Shown one piece after another: positions 28,009 through 35,949 of a DNA stretch of 64,000 nt. Position 1 is the first letter of the stretch, and every line of letters starts with the position of its first letter. The stretch lies in NCBI RefSeq assembly GCF_018361265.1, contig NZ_JAFLNH010000004.1:558001-622000 (forward strand). The letters run 5' to 3'. The position numbers were made by a program, and so were the translations under genes. The notes beneath the pieces were generated by a model, which made no database searches, was not told the DNA's origin, and worked only from the letters and a program-made list of their open reading frames with translations. The DNA is from Mycobacterium sp. SM1 (lineage in GTDB: Bacteria > Actinomycetota > Actinomycetes > Mycobacteriales > Mycobacteriaceae).

Positions 28009-29351
28009 TGACGGTGACGCTTCCAGGTGAAGTCCCAGTCGACGAGGTGGTGGACGTCGTCAGCAGGCTGATCCAATTTGATACCACCAACACCGGCGAA
28101 CCCGATAGCACCAAAGGCGAGGCCGAATGCGCGGGCTGGGTGGCGGCGCAGCTGGAGCAGGCCGGCTACCAGATCGACTACGTTGAGTCCGGCGCGCCCG
28201 GCCGGGGCAATGTGTTCGCCCGGCTGGCGGGCGCGGACAGTTCCCGCGGCGCGCTGCTGATTCACGGTCACCTCGACGTGGTGCCGGCCGAGGCGGCCGA
28301 TTGGAGCGTGCACCCGTTCTCCGGCGCGATCGAAGACGGCTATGTGTGGGGCCGCGGCGCGGTCGACATGAAAAACATGCTGGGCATGATGATTGTGGTG
28401 GCCCGGTATTTCCGGCGTGCCGGGATCGTGCCGCCCCGCGATGTGCTGTTTGCGTTCCTCGCCGACGAAGAACACGGCGGCATATGCGGATCGCAGTGGC
28501 TGGTCGACAACCGGCCCGACCTGTTCGACGGTGTCAGCGAGGCGATCGGCGAGGTCGGCGGGTTTTCACTGACTGTGCCGTGCCGCACCGGCGGCGAACG
28601 TCGCCTCTATCTGATCGAGACCGCCGAGAAGGGGGTGCAGTGGATGCGGCTGACCGCGCGCGGGCGGGCCGGCCACGGCTCGATGGTGCACGACCACAAT
28701 GCGGTCACCTCCCTCGCCGAGGCGGTAGCCCGGCTGGGCCGGCACCGATTCCCGCTGGTGGTCACCGAGCCCGTTGTCCGGTTCCTGGCTGCGGTCAGCG
28801 AGGAAACGGGTTACGCCTTCGATGCCGCGGCGCCAGACCTGGAAGGGGCATTGGACAAGCTCGGCCCGATAGCCCGCATCGTGAAGGCCACTCTGCGCGA
28901 CACCGCCAACCCGACCATGCTCAGGGCCGGGTATAAGGCCAATGTTGTTCCCGCGACGGCGGAAGCGGTGCTGGACTGCCGCGTGCTTCCCGGTCGGCAA
29001 GCGGCCTTCGAGGCCGAGGTCGACGAGTTGATCGGCCCCGATGTGAGCCGGGAATGGATCGCCAACCTGCCGCCGTATGAGACCGGATTCGACGGCGATC
29101 TAGTCGACGCCATGAACGCCGCGCTGCGCGCGGTAGACCCCGATGCCCGTACGGTACCCTACATGCTTTCCGGCGGAACAGACGCGAAAGCCTTTGCGCG
29201 CTTGGGTATTCGCTGTTTCGGTTTCATCCCCCTGCGGTTGCCCCCGGAATTGGATTTCGCGGCGTTGTTTCACGGCGTGGACGAGCGGGTACCCATCGAC
29301 GGGCTCAAGTTCGGTACCCGGGTGCTGGCACACTTTTTAACACACTGCTGA
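27996..29351 (+). CDS. M20-family metallopeptidase (ArgE/DapE/ACY1 type), Rv2141c homologue
   Basis: 451 residues; zinc-dependent amidohydrolase. Ligands and catalytic residues are visible in LIHGHLDVVPAE, GAVDMKN, LADEEHGG and a C-terminal SGGTDAKAF. A dimerisation domain sits in the middle. The ATG at 27996 lies in a local tandem repeat; GTG 28008 or the later GTG may be the real start. The true substrate is unknown; dipeptide or N-acyl-amino acid is likely. Confidence 0.85.
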   Translation: MVGKVTVTLPGEVPVDEVVDVVSRLIQFDTTNTGEPDSTKGEAECAGWVAAQLEQAGYQIDYVESGAPGRGNVFARLAGADSSRGALLIHGHLDVVPAEAADWSVHPFSGAIEDGYVWGRGAVDMKNMLGMMIVVARYFRRAGIVPPRDVLFAFLADEEHGGICGSQWLVDNRPDLFDGVSEAIGEVGGFSLTVPCRTGGERRLYLIETAEKGVQWMRLTARGRAGHGSMVHDHNAVTSLAEAVARLGRHRFPLVVTEPVVRFLAAVSEETGYAFDAAAPDLEGALDKLGPIARIVKATLRDTANPTMLRAGYKANVVPATAEAVLDCRVLPGRQAAFEAEVDELIGPDVSREWIANLPPYETGFDGDLVDAMNAALRAVDPDARTVPYMLSGGTDAKAFARLGIRCFGFIPLRLPPELDFAALFHGVDERVPIDGLKFGTRVLAHFLTHC

Positions 29352-29371
29352 TCGACACGAGAGGACCGAGG

Positions 29372-29908
29372 ATGATCACCCGACCCGACCCGTATGCCGC
29401 GCTGCCCAAGTTGCCGTCGTTCACCCTGACGTCGAAGTCGATCACCGACGGGCAGCCGCTGGCCACCGCCCAGATCAGCGGGATCCTCGGTGCCGGGGGC
29501 CAGGACCGCAGTCCGCAACTGAGCTGGTCCGGGTTTCCCGCGGACACCCGCAGCTTTGCGGTCACCGTCTACGACCCCGACGCCCCGACGATGTCGGGAT
29601 TTTGGCACTGGGCGGTGGCCAACCTGCCCGCTTCGGTCACCGAGTTACCCGAAGGCGTGGGCGATGGCCGTCAGCTGCCGGGCAACGCGCTGACCCTGGT
29701 CAACGACGCCGGAATGCGCCGTTACGTCGGGGCTGCGCCACCCCCCGGTCATGGTCCGCACCGCTACTACGTCACGGTGCATGCCGTCAACGTTGAGAGG
29801 CTCGACCTCAACGAGGACGCCAGCCCCGCGTTTCTCGGATTCCAGCTGTTCCAGCACGCGATCGCACGGGCATTCATTCACGGCACCTACGAGCAGCCGT
29901 CGGACTGA
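29372..29908 (+). CDS. PEBP/YbhB-family protein, Rv2140c homologue
   Basis: 178 residues; phosphatidylethanolamine-binding-protein fold with YDPDAPTMSGFWHWAVANLP (ligand site) and GHGPHRYYVTVHAVN. Twenty bases after the M20 peptidase gene. In M. tuberculosis the homologue is a soluble cytosolic protein of unclear role. The last codons are part of a 36-bp direct repeat. Confidence 0.9.
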   Translation: MITRPDPYAALPKLPSFTLTSKSITDGQPLATAQISGILGAGGQDRSPQLSWSGFPADTRSFAVTVYDPDAPTMSGFWHWAVANLPASVTELPEGVGDGRQLPGNALTLVNDAGMRRYVGAAPPPGHGPHRYYVTVHAVNVERLDLNEDASPAFLGFQLFQHAIARAFIHGTYEQPSD

Positions 29909-29996
29909 TCGCCCCCGGGACCAAACGAAACGGGGCGGCGCGTACCCGGCCGCTCACCGTCTACGAGCAGCCGTCGGACTGATCGCCCCCGGGACC
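29887..29996. repeat. 36-bp direct repeat overlapping the end of the PEBP gene
   Basis: A 36-base stretch covering the last codons and stop of the PEBP gene (29887-29922) recurs exactly at 29961-29996, 74 bases later. This is a small segmental duplication in the gap between two convergent genes; the second copy is non-coding. Confidence 0.9.
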
Positions 29997-30046
29997 CGGT
30001 TAACGTGCGGTGGATCTTGCCCACTGTGGTTGCGCTCGGGTGGCCC

Positions 30047-31150
30047 CTAGGGTCGGGCCGCTGCGGACCCGACGGCCTCGCGCAGCGACGCGAAGCCGCC
30101 GTCATGCAGCCTGTGGGCGATCCCGTCGTGAATGTGTTTGGCCCACAAAACCCCTCCGTAGACGAAGCCGGTGTAGCCCTGCAGCAGCGACGCGCCTGAG
30201 GTGATTCGCTCCCATGCATCCTCGGGTGTTTCGATGCCGCCGACGCTGATCAGGGTCAACCGATCGCCGGCCCTGCGGTAGAGCCGGCGCAGCACCGCGG
30301 TGGCCCGGGGTGCCAGCGGCGGCCCCGAGACGCCGCCCGCGCCGAACTTGTCGACCCCAGGGGTGCGCAGACCGTCGCGGCAGGCCGTGGTGTTGGTGGC
30401 GACGATGCCCGACAGCCCCAATTCGACCGCCAGGTCAGCGATGTCGTCGATATCGGTGTCGGCGAGATCGGGCGCGATCTTCACCGCCACCGGCGTTGAG
30501 GTCTCGGCCAGCACGGCCGACAGGATCGGCTTCAGGGACTCCACGGCCTGCAGATCCCTCAACCCCGGCGTATTCGGTGAGCTCACATTGACCACCAGAT
30601 ACGCTGCCAGCGGGCCGAGCAGGCGGGCGCTGGCGCGGTAGTCGTCGGCTGCCTGTGCCAACGGGGTTGATTTCGTCTTGCCGATGTTGACCCCGATCGG
30701 TATGTCGGGGCGGTGACGGGCCAGGCGCCTTGCCAGCGCGGCGGCCCCGTTGTTGTTGAACCCCATTCGGTTCAGCAGCGCGCGATCGGCGGGCAGCCGG
30801 AAAAGCCGCGGGGGCGGATTGCCGGGCTGGGGGTGCGCGGTAACGGTGCCCAACTCGGCGTAGCCGAAACCCAGCGCGCCCCAGGTGTTGAGCCCGGCAC
30901 CATTTTTGTCGAAACCGGCGGCCAGCCCGAGGGGCCCCGGGAAGCGCACCCCGAACACCGTGTTGGTCAGCACCGGGTCGCTGGGCGCCAACAGCCGCCG
31001 AAGCAACCCGCGCAGCGGGGCGGGTCCGGTGACACCGCGCAGCACCGCGAAAACCATCGTGTGCGCGTACTCCGGCGGCACCAGAAACAGCACCCGGCGC
31101 GCCAAATCATAGATCCGATGCCGACCGTCGCGGGGGCCGCTGGCCCTCAC
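30047..31150 (-). CDS. pyrD: Class 2 dihydroorotate dehydrogenase PyrD
   Basis: 367 residues; quinone-linked, membrane-associated enzyme of pyrimidine synthesis. An N-terminal hydrophobic helix region (RRVLFLVPPEYAH) is the quinone tunnel; NVSSPNTPGLRDLQ carries the catalytic Ser, and KIAPD and ISVGGI bind FMN. The GTG at 31150 overlaps the stop of the upstream small gene by 4 bases, which sets the start. Rv2139 homologue. Confidence 0.94.
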   Translation of the reverse strand: MRASGPRDGRHRIYDLARRVLFLVPPEYAHTMVFAVLRGVTGPAPLRGLLRRLLAPSDPVLTNTVFGVRFPGPLGLAAGFDKNGAGLNTWGALGFGYAELGTVTAHPQPGNPPPRLFRLPADRALLNRMGFNNNGAAALARRLARHRPDIPIGVNIGKTKSTPLAQAADDYRASARLLGPLAAYLVVNVSSPNTPGLRDLQAVESLKPILSAVLAETSTPVAVKIAPDLADTDIDDIADLAVELGLSGIVATNTTACRDGLRTPGVDKFGAGGVSGPPLAPRATAVLRRLYRRAGDRLTLISVGGIETPEDAWERITSGASLLQGYTGFVYGGVLWAKHIHDGIAHRLHDGGFASLREAVGSAAARP

Positions 31151-31398
31151 AGTTGCGGCCGGTCGGGTGGCTGGCCGACCGGCGACTTCTTGCGGCGCAG
31201 CAGCACTCGCCTGCTGCCATCGGTGTACAGGCGCACCCGGGTCAACTCCCAGCCGCGGTACTCCGCCTCGATGGACAGCCGGGTGGAGGCGCTGACCCTG
31301 GTCACCTCGGGCGGCAAGTGCAGCGGTACCCACTCGTAGTCGTCGGACATCTCGGAGTCCCACCCCGCGGGCAGCTGCCGCCACCGGGGCGCAGTCAA
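31147..31398 (-). CDS. Conserved small protein (DUF5703-like)
   Basis: 83 residues with DDYEWVPLHLPPEVTRVSAS and basic C-terminal RRVLLRRKKSP. It overlaps pyrD by 4 bases and is translationally coupled to it. Such proteins sit before pyrD in many mycobacteria; function unknown. Confidence 0.75.
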   Translation of the reverse strand: MTAPRWRQLPAGWDSEMSDDYEWVPLHLPPEVTRVSASTRLSIEAEYRGWELTRVRLYTDGSRRVLLRRKKSPVGQPPDRPQL

Positions 31399-31650
31399 CG
31401 GGAACCCGCCGTGTGGCCGATGACCCGGGCACCGGCGCTGGATCCCGGCTCAGAACGTGACCCGCGCGAGGCTTTCTCGGCGGCCGGCGCGTTAGTGTGC
31501 CGCACGGTTGGGTACCGTACCTTCTTCACGGGGACTGCGGTGACCAAATGGTAACCATTGAGCATATGCGCCGTGGTCGGGGATGCCTAGCCGGCGTGTG
31601 GTGTTTACTACCCCGACAACAACAAGGGCGCGCTCGACCGCCCACACGGG

Positions 31651-32058
31651 ATGGGTCGAACGGCGGCGCGGGTCCGCACCGTGGTGGGGCGCAACCCGGG
31701 TATACTGCGCCGTCTCGCCGGCCCGCCGGAGTATTGTGCCCGTGTGACCGTCACCGAAGACCGTTTCGCCGACCCGAATTTCGCGATCGAAGACATGTGG
31801 ATCGAGGTCTTTTCCAGCAGGGTGTGCGCCAGTGGCTTCGGGCAGGTCGGTGACGGCCGCAGTTTCGCTTTCCGAGTCGAACGCCGGCGGCTTGAGGTGG
31901 AGATCTACCGTCCCCGGATAACCGGGCCGGTGCCCCAGCCTGAGGACGTGGTCGCGACATCGAGCCGCGACCTCGTCAACGTCGACTTCATCGACGAACG
32001 CAGCCTCACCGCAGCCGTCCGGGATGCGGTTGCGGTGGCCGTGCCGGTTTGCCGGTAG
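31651..32058 (+). CDS. Conserved hypothetical protein, Rv2137c homologue
   Basis: 135 residues; no known domain. TEDRFADPNFAIEDMWIEVFSSRVC is the recognisable core. The ATG at 31651 gives a length like Rv2137c (about 137), but a GTG at 31744 just before the core is an equal candidate. It precedes uppP. Confidence 0.65.
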   Translation: MGRTAARVRTVVGRNPGILRRLAGPPEYCARVTVTEDRFADPNFAIEDMWIEVFSSRVCASGFGQVGDGRSFAFRVERRRLEVEIYRPRITGPVPQPEDVVATSSRDLVNVDFIDERSLTAAVRDAVAVAVPVCR

Positions 32059-32162
32059 TTCTCCGCGGATCCGGCCGTGCCGGAGGGCTCGACAAGCCGC
32101 GCGTGCTGGCGCGTCCGCTGCGTCAATTCGGTACGGTCGTCGTCGTGACCGTGCCCGCAGCG

Positions 32163-33005
32163 ATGTCCTGGTGGCAGGTCGTCGACCTGGCCGTGGTGCA
32201 GGGTCTCACCGAATTTCTGCCGGTGTCCTCCTCCGGGCACCTGGCGATCACCTCGCGGGTGCTCTTCGGCGGCGACGCCGGCGCCTCGTTTACCGCGGTC
32301 ACCCAGCTGGGCACCGAGGCGGCCGTCCTGGCCTACTTCGCACGAGACATTGCGCGGATCGTCACTGCCTGGTGCCGCGGCCTGGGCGGGGGCCCGGTCT
32401 CGGCGTGGCGGCGCAGCGCCGACTACCGGCTGGGCTGGTACGTCATCATCGGAAGCACCCCGATCGGCGTCGCGGGCCTGGCGTTCACCGATCAGATCCG
32501 CTCGGACGCCCGCAACCTCTGGGTGGTGGCGACGGCACTGGTGGTGTTCTCGGTGGTGATCGCCCTCGCCGAGCGCCTCGGCCGCCAGCGTCGTGGGACC
32601 GAGGAGCTGACCTGGCGTGACGCGGTCATCGTGGGCCTGGCTCAGACACTGGCGCTCATCCCGGGTGTTTCGCGGTCCGGAGCGACCATCAGCGCCGGGC
32701 TGTCCCTCGGCTTGCACCGCGAGCCGGCGGCTCGATTCGGCTTTCTGCTGGCCATCCCGGCGGTGTTCGCGTCCGGGCTGTTTTCGTTGCCGGACGCCTT
32801 TCACCCGATCCGCGAGGGCATGAGCGCCACCGGGCCCCAGCTGCTGGTGGCCACGCTGATCGCGTTCGTCGTCGGGTTCGCCACGGTGGCCTGGTTCCTC
32901 CGGTTTCTGGTGCGCCACAGCATGTACTGGTTCGTGGGCTATCGGATGGCGGCCGGCATTGGAGTCCTGATTCTGTTGGCCACCGGGGGGGTGGCGGCGA
33001 CATGA
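32163..33005 (+). CDS. uppP: Undecaprenyl/decaprenyl diphosphatase UppP
   Basis: 280-residue polytopic membrane enzyme recycling the lipid carrier for cell-wall synthesis. Signature loops: QGLTEFLPVSSSGHLAI (Glu and PxSSSxH) and PGVSRSGATIS. ATG 32163 matches the family start MSWWQV; an upstream extension is rejected. Overlaps the next gene by 4 bases. Confidence 0.95.
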   Translation: MSWWQVVDLAVVQGLTEFLPVSSSGHLAITSRVLFGGDAGASFTAVTQLGTEAAVLAYFARDIARIVTAWCRGLGGGPVSAWRRSADYRLGWYVIIGSTPIGVAGLAFTDQIRSDARNLWVVATALVVFSVVIALAERLGRQRRGTEELTWRDAVIVGLAQTLALIPGVSRSGATISAGLSLGLHREPAARFGFLLAIPAVFASGLFSLPDAFHPIREGMSATGPQLLVATLIAFVVGFATVAWFLRFLVRHSMYWFVGYRMAAGIGVLILLATGGVAAT

Positions 33006-33706
33006 CCGTCATCTTGCTACGACATTGCCGGTCCGTCTCGAATACCGCGCACATCCTGGCCGGGCGCTCCGCGGGGGTCGACCTCGACGACACCGGCCGC
33101 AAGCAAGCCGCCGAGCTCGTGGACCGCATCGGCGAACTGCCGATCCGCGCCGTGGTGTGCTCGCCGCTGCTGCGGTGCCGGCGCACCGTCGAGCCGCTCA
33201 CCGCCGCGCTGGGCCTTGAGCTCATCGTCGACGAGCGGCTCTCGGAAGTCGACTACGGCGAGTGGACCGGCCGCAAAATCGCCGAGCTAGTCGAGGAGCC
33301 GCTGTGGGCGGTCGTGCAGGCCCACCCCAGTGCGGCGGTGTTTCCCGGGGGCGAGGGCTTGGCGCAGGTGCAGTCGCGGGCCGTGGCGACCGTCCGCGAA
33401 CACGACAGCCTGCTGGCCGATCAACACGGCTCCGGCGCGTTGTGGCTGGCGTGCACCCACGGCGATGTCATCAAGGCCTTGGTCGCGGATGCGCTCGGCA
33501 TGCATCTGGACAGCTTTCAGCGTGTCACCGTGGATCCCGGATCGATGAGCGTGATCCGCTACACGCGGCTGCGGCCGTTTGTGTTGCACGTCAACCACAC
33601 CGGTGAACGGCTGGCGCCCACGCTGGTGGAGCCCTCACCGGATGGCCCCTCACCGGATGGCGAGCTGCCGCCCGGGGACGCGGTGGTCGGCGGATCTTCG
33701 GGCTGA
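33002..33706 (+). CDS. Histidine phosphatase (phosphoglycerate mutase-like), Rv2135c homologue
   Basis: 234 residues. The catalytic motif appears as LLRHCRS (RHC where RHG is usual), with the second His in ACTHGDVIKAL and the conserved Glu in SEVDYGEWTG. Homologues act as phosphatases rather than mutases. Overlaps uppP by 4 bases. Confidence 0.88.
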   Translation: MTVILLRHCRSVSNTAHILAGRSAGVDLDDTGRKQAAELVDRIGELPIRAVVCSPLLRCRRTVEPLTAALGLELIVDERLSEVDYGEWTGRKIAELVEEPLWAVVQAHPSAAVFPGGEGLAQVQSRAVATVREHDSLLADQHGSGALWLACTHGDVIKALVADALGMHLDSFQRVTVDPGSMSVIRYTRLRPFVLHVNHTGERLAPTLVEPSPDGPSPDGELPPGDAVVGGSSG

Positions 33707-33804
33707 CGTGCCCGCCGGTGTTATCGGCGCGCATCCTCGCGGTGAAACGGGTACAACTAAAGAATTACGAAGCACACGGCAACTGCCGGTATTTTGGAGA
33801 TGCC

Positions 33805-34392
33805 ATGCCTCGCGCCATCCATGTTTTCCGCTCACCCGACCGGTTCGTGGCCGGGACGGTGGGCGAACCCGGAAATCGCACGTTTTACCTGCAGGCCGTG
33901 CACGAGTCTCGCGTGGTCTCGGTGGTGCTGGAAAAGCAGCAGGTCGCGGTGCTTGCCGAGCGTATCGGCGCGCTATTGTACGAGGTGCACCGCAGGTTCG
34001 GCACCCCGCTGCCGCCGGAGACGGCCGAAGTCGAGGATCTCAGCCCGCTGATCACCCCGCTCGACGCCGAGTTTCGCGTGGGCACCATGGGGCTCGGCTG
34101 GGATTCGGAGGCCCAGACCGTCGTGGTCGAGCTGCTGGCCGCCACCGACCACGAGTTCGACGCGTCGGTGGTGCTCGACGACACCGAGGAGGGGCCCGAC
34201 GCGGTGCGGGTGTTTTTAACGCCGGAGTCGGCGCGCCAGTTCGCGAGTCGCTCCTACCGGGTCATCGCCGCGGGCCGCCCGCCGTGTCCGCTGTGCGACG
34301 AGCCGCTGGACCCCGAGGGACACATCTGCGCACGCACCAACGGCTATCGGCGCAGGGCGTTGCTCGGGTCCGACGATGATATCGGGGCCTGA
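33805..34392 (+). CDS. DUF3090 family protein, Rv2134c homologue
   Basis: 195 residues; PRAIHVFRSPDRFVAGTVG at the N-terminus and a C-terminal CPLCDEPLDPEGHICARTNGYRR zinc-ribbon-like end. ATG 33805 chosen by that start. Function unknown; always paired with the next gene in actinobacteria. Confidence 0.88.
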   Translation: MPRAIHVFRSPDRFVAGTVGEPGNRTFYLQAVHESRVVSVVLEKQQVAVLAERIGALLYEVHRRFGTPLPPETAEVEDLSPLITPLDAEFRVGTMGLGWDSEAQTVVVELLAATDHEFDASVVLDDTEEGPDAVRVFLTPESARQFASRSYRVIAAGRPPCPLCDEPLDPEGHICARTNGYRRRALLGSDDDIGA

Positions 34393-35191
34393 CGATCGCG
34401 AGGTGTTGCGGCGCGGCGAGCTGACGGTGCTCGGACGCATTCGCTCGGCGAGTAACGCCACATTTTTGTGCGAGTCGACGCTGGGTGGGCGCCGGGTGCA
34501 CTGCGTGTACAAACCGATCGCGGGGGAGCAGCCGCTGTGGGATTTTCCCGGTGGGACCCTAGCCGGCAGGGAACTGGGCGCCTACCTGGTGTCGACGCAG
34601 CTGGGCTGGGATATTGTGCCCTATACCATAATCCGTGACGGCCCGGCCGGCGCCGGCATGCTGCAGCTGTGGGTGGACCAGCCCGGCGATGCCGCGGACT
34701 CGCAGCGCAAGCCGGGGCCCGACCTCGTCGATGTGTTTCCCGCCGGCAAGGTGCCCGCAGGCTATCTACCGGTTCTGCGGGCCTATGACTACGCCGGCGA
34801 CGAGGTCACGTTGAGCCACGCCGACGACGTCCGGCTGCGGCGGATGGCGGTGTTCGACGTGCTGGTCAACAACGCGGACCGTAAGGGCGGCCACATCCTG
34901 CTCGGTGCCGACGGGCACGTGTACGGCATCGACCATGGGGTGTGTCTGCATGTCGAGGACAAGTTGCGCACGGTGCTATGGGGCTGGGCCGGCAAACCCA
35001 TCGACGCCGAGACGCTAGCGGCGGTCGCCGGGCTTGCCGACGCGCTCGGCGGCCCGCTCACCGACGCGCTGGCCGGCCAGATCAGCCGCCGCGAGATCGC
35101 GGCGTTACGCCGGCGTGTGCAGGCGCTGCTGGACCACCCGGTGATGCCGTGCCCGAATCGGCATCGGCCCATCCCCTGGCCGGCGTTCTAA
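34376..35191 (+). CDS. SCO1664-family protein with kinase-like fold, Rv2133c homologue
   Basis: 271 residues resembling phosphatidylinositol 3-/4-kinase folds: VYKPIAGE (Lys), LVNNADRKGGHIL (catalytic Asp/Asn) and GIDHGVCLHVE (metal Asp). It overlaps the DUF3090 gene by 17 bases. In M. tuberculosis cysQ and mshC follow; here the catabolic block starts instead. Confidence 0.82.
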   Translation: MISGPDDREVLRRGELTVLGRIRSASNATFLCESTLGGRRVHCVYKPIAGEQPLWDFPGGTLAGRELGAYLVSTQLGWDIVPYTIIRDGPAGAGMLQLWVDQPGDAADSQRKPGPDLVDVFPAGKVPAGYLPVLRAYDYAGDEVTLSHADDVRLRRMAVFDVLVNNADRKGGHILLGADGHVYGIDHGVCLHVEDKLRTVLWGWAGKPIDAETLAAVAGLADALGGPLTDALAGQISRREIAALRRRVQALLDHPVMPCPNRHRPIPWPAF

Positions 35192-35331
35192 TGCGGCTGG
35201 GCTCGGATCGCCGAGGTGGGTGGTACCGGGATCTCAGGCTCCTAAAACAGATATGGCGTCGCTGCGCCTATCATCGGGCGTCTGCAAACAAGGGGGTCTT
35301 CATCACACCGGCACGCCTGCCGCTACACGCC

Positions 35332-35361
35332 GCTATACACCGCACTGCTATACACCGCACT
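35332..35361. repeat. Two tandem 15-bp repeats
   Basis: GCTATACACCGCACT is repeated exactly head to tail, and related sequence (CGCTACACG) precedes it. Possible binding sites of an activator, about 150 bases upstream of hcmB. Confidence 0.7.
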
Positions 35362-35464
35362 GTGATACGTGTACCTCTTGGTGTGTCATCGCTGGTTGTA
35401 CCTAAGTACCTAAGGGCATTACCCCAGATCCTGGGGTCGATATTGGCAAGTAGTCTACCGCATG

Positions 35465-35479
35465 TATGGTAGGACCACA
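35465..35479. promoter_or_regulatory. Predicted FadR-type GntR operator upstream of hcmB
   Basis: TATGGT-AGG-ACCACA contains TGGT-N3-ACCA, a full match to the TNGTNNNACNA consensus of FadR-subfamily GntR regulators. It ends 29 bases before the hcmB ATG, where a bound repressor would block the promoter. A near-identical palindrome lies at 41176-41190, and a FadR-type gene lies between the two. Confidence 0.65.
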
Positions 35480-35508
35480 GGAGCTGAGGGAGTGGCGAGG
35501 GCTTACTC

Positions 35509-35949
35509 ATGACAGAATTTGGAGGATCTGGGGCGCCCATATCCCCGATCCGGGTGTTGCTTGCCAAGGTCGGCTTGGATGGCCATGACCGGGGCGTCAA
35601 AATCGTGGCCCGTGTACTGCGCGATGCGGGGATGGAAGTGATCTACACCGGCCTGCACAAGACGCCGGAAGAAGTCATCGAGGCGGCATTGCAGGAAGAT
35701 GTCGACGTCCTCGGCGTGAGCTTGCTCTCCGGGGCGCACATGCCCATTTTCGAACGGATTTTCGAACTGATCGATGAGCTGCCCGAACCACCAGGATTCG
35801 CGCTGGTGGCTGGCGGAGTGATGCCCGAAGAGGATGAGGAGGAACTGCTGCGCCGGGGGGTGGCGGCGGTCCTGGGGCAGGATAGCTCACCCGAGCTCAT
35901 CATCGAGACCATTCGCGCGGTTGCGCGCACGGCGGAACCTAGACGATGA
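35509..35949 (+). CDS. hcmB: 2-hydroxyisobutyryl-CoA mutase small (B12-binding) subunit HcmB
   Basis: 146-residue cobalamin-binding subunit of a two-subunit acyl-CoA mutase. The base-off B12 motif D24-x-H26-x2-G29 (DGHDRG), GVSLLSG at 69-75 and AGG at 101-103 are present. D125 in VLGQDSSP matches the position of Asp117 of Aquincola HcmB, which contacts the substrate hydroxyl, whereas isobutyryl- and methylmalonyl-CoA mutases lack it (comparison from memory). First gene of an operon whose members overlap by 4 bases. Confidence 0.85.
   Translation: MTEFGGSGAPISPIRVLLAKVGLDGHDRGVKIVARVLRDAGMEVIYTGLHKTPEEVIEAALQEDVDVLGVSLLSGAHMPIFERIFELIDELPEPPGFALVAGGVMPEEDEEELLRRGVAAVLGQDSSPELIIETIRAVARTAEPRR

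Larger units (their letters stand above)
35192..35508. other. Intergenic region upstream of hcmB
   Basis: 317 bases without a gene. It includes two tandem copies of the 15-mer GCTATACACCGCACT (35332-35361), then ATACGTGT, then a FadR-type palindrome at 35465-35479 and the hcmB ribosome site (GGAG). No cobalamin riboswitch was recognised. Likely the main promoter region of the 2-hydroxyisobutyrate operon. Confidence 0.6.
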
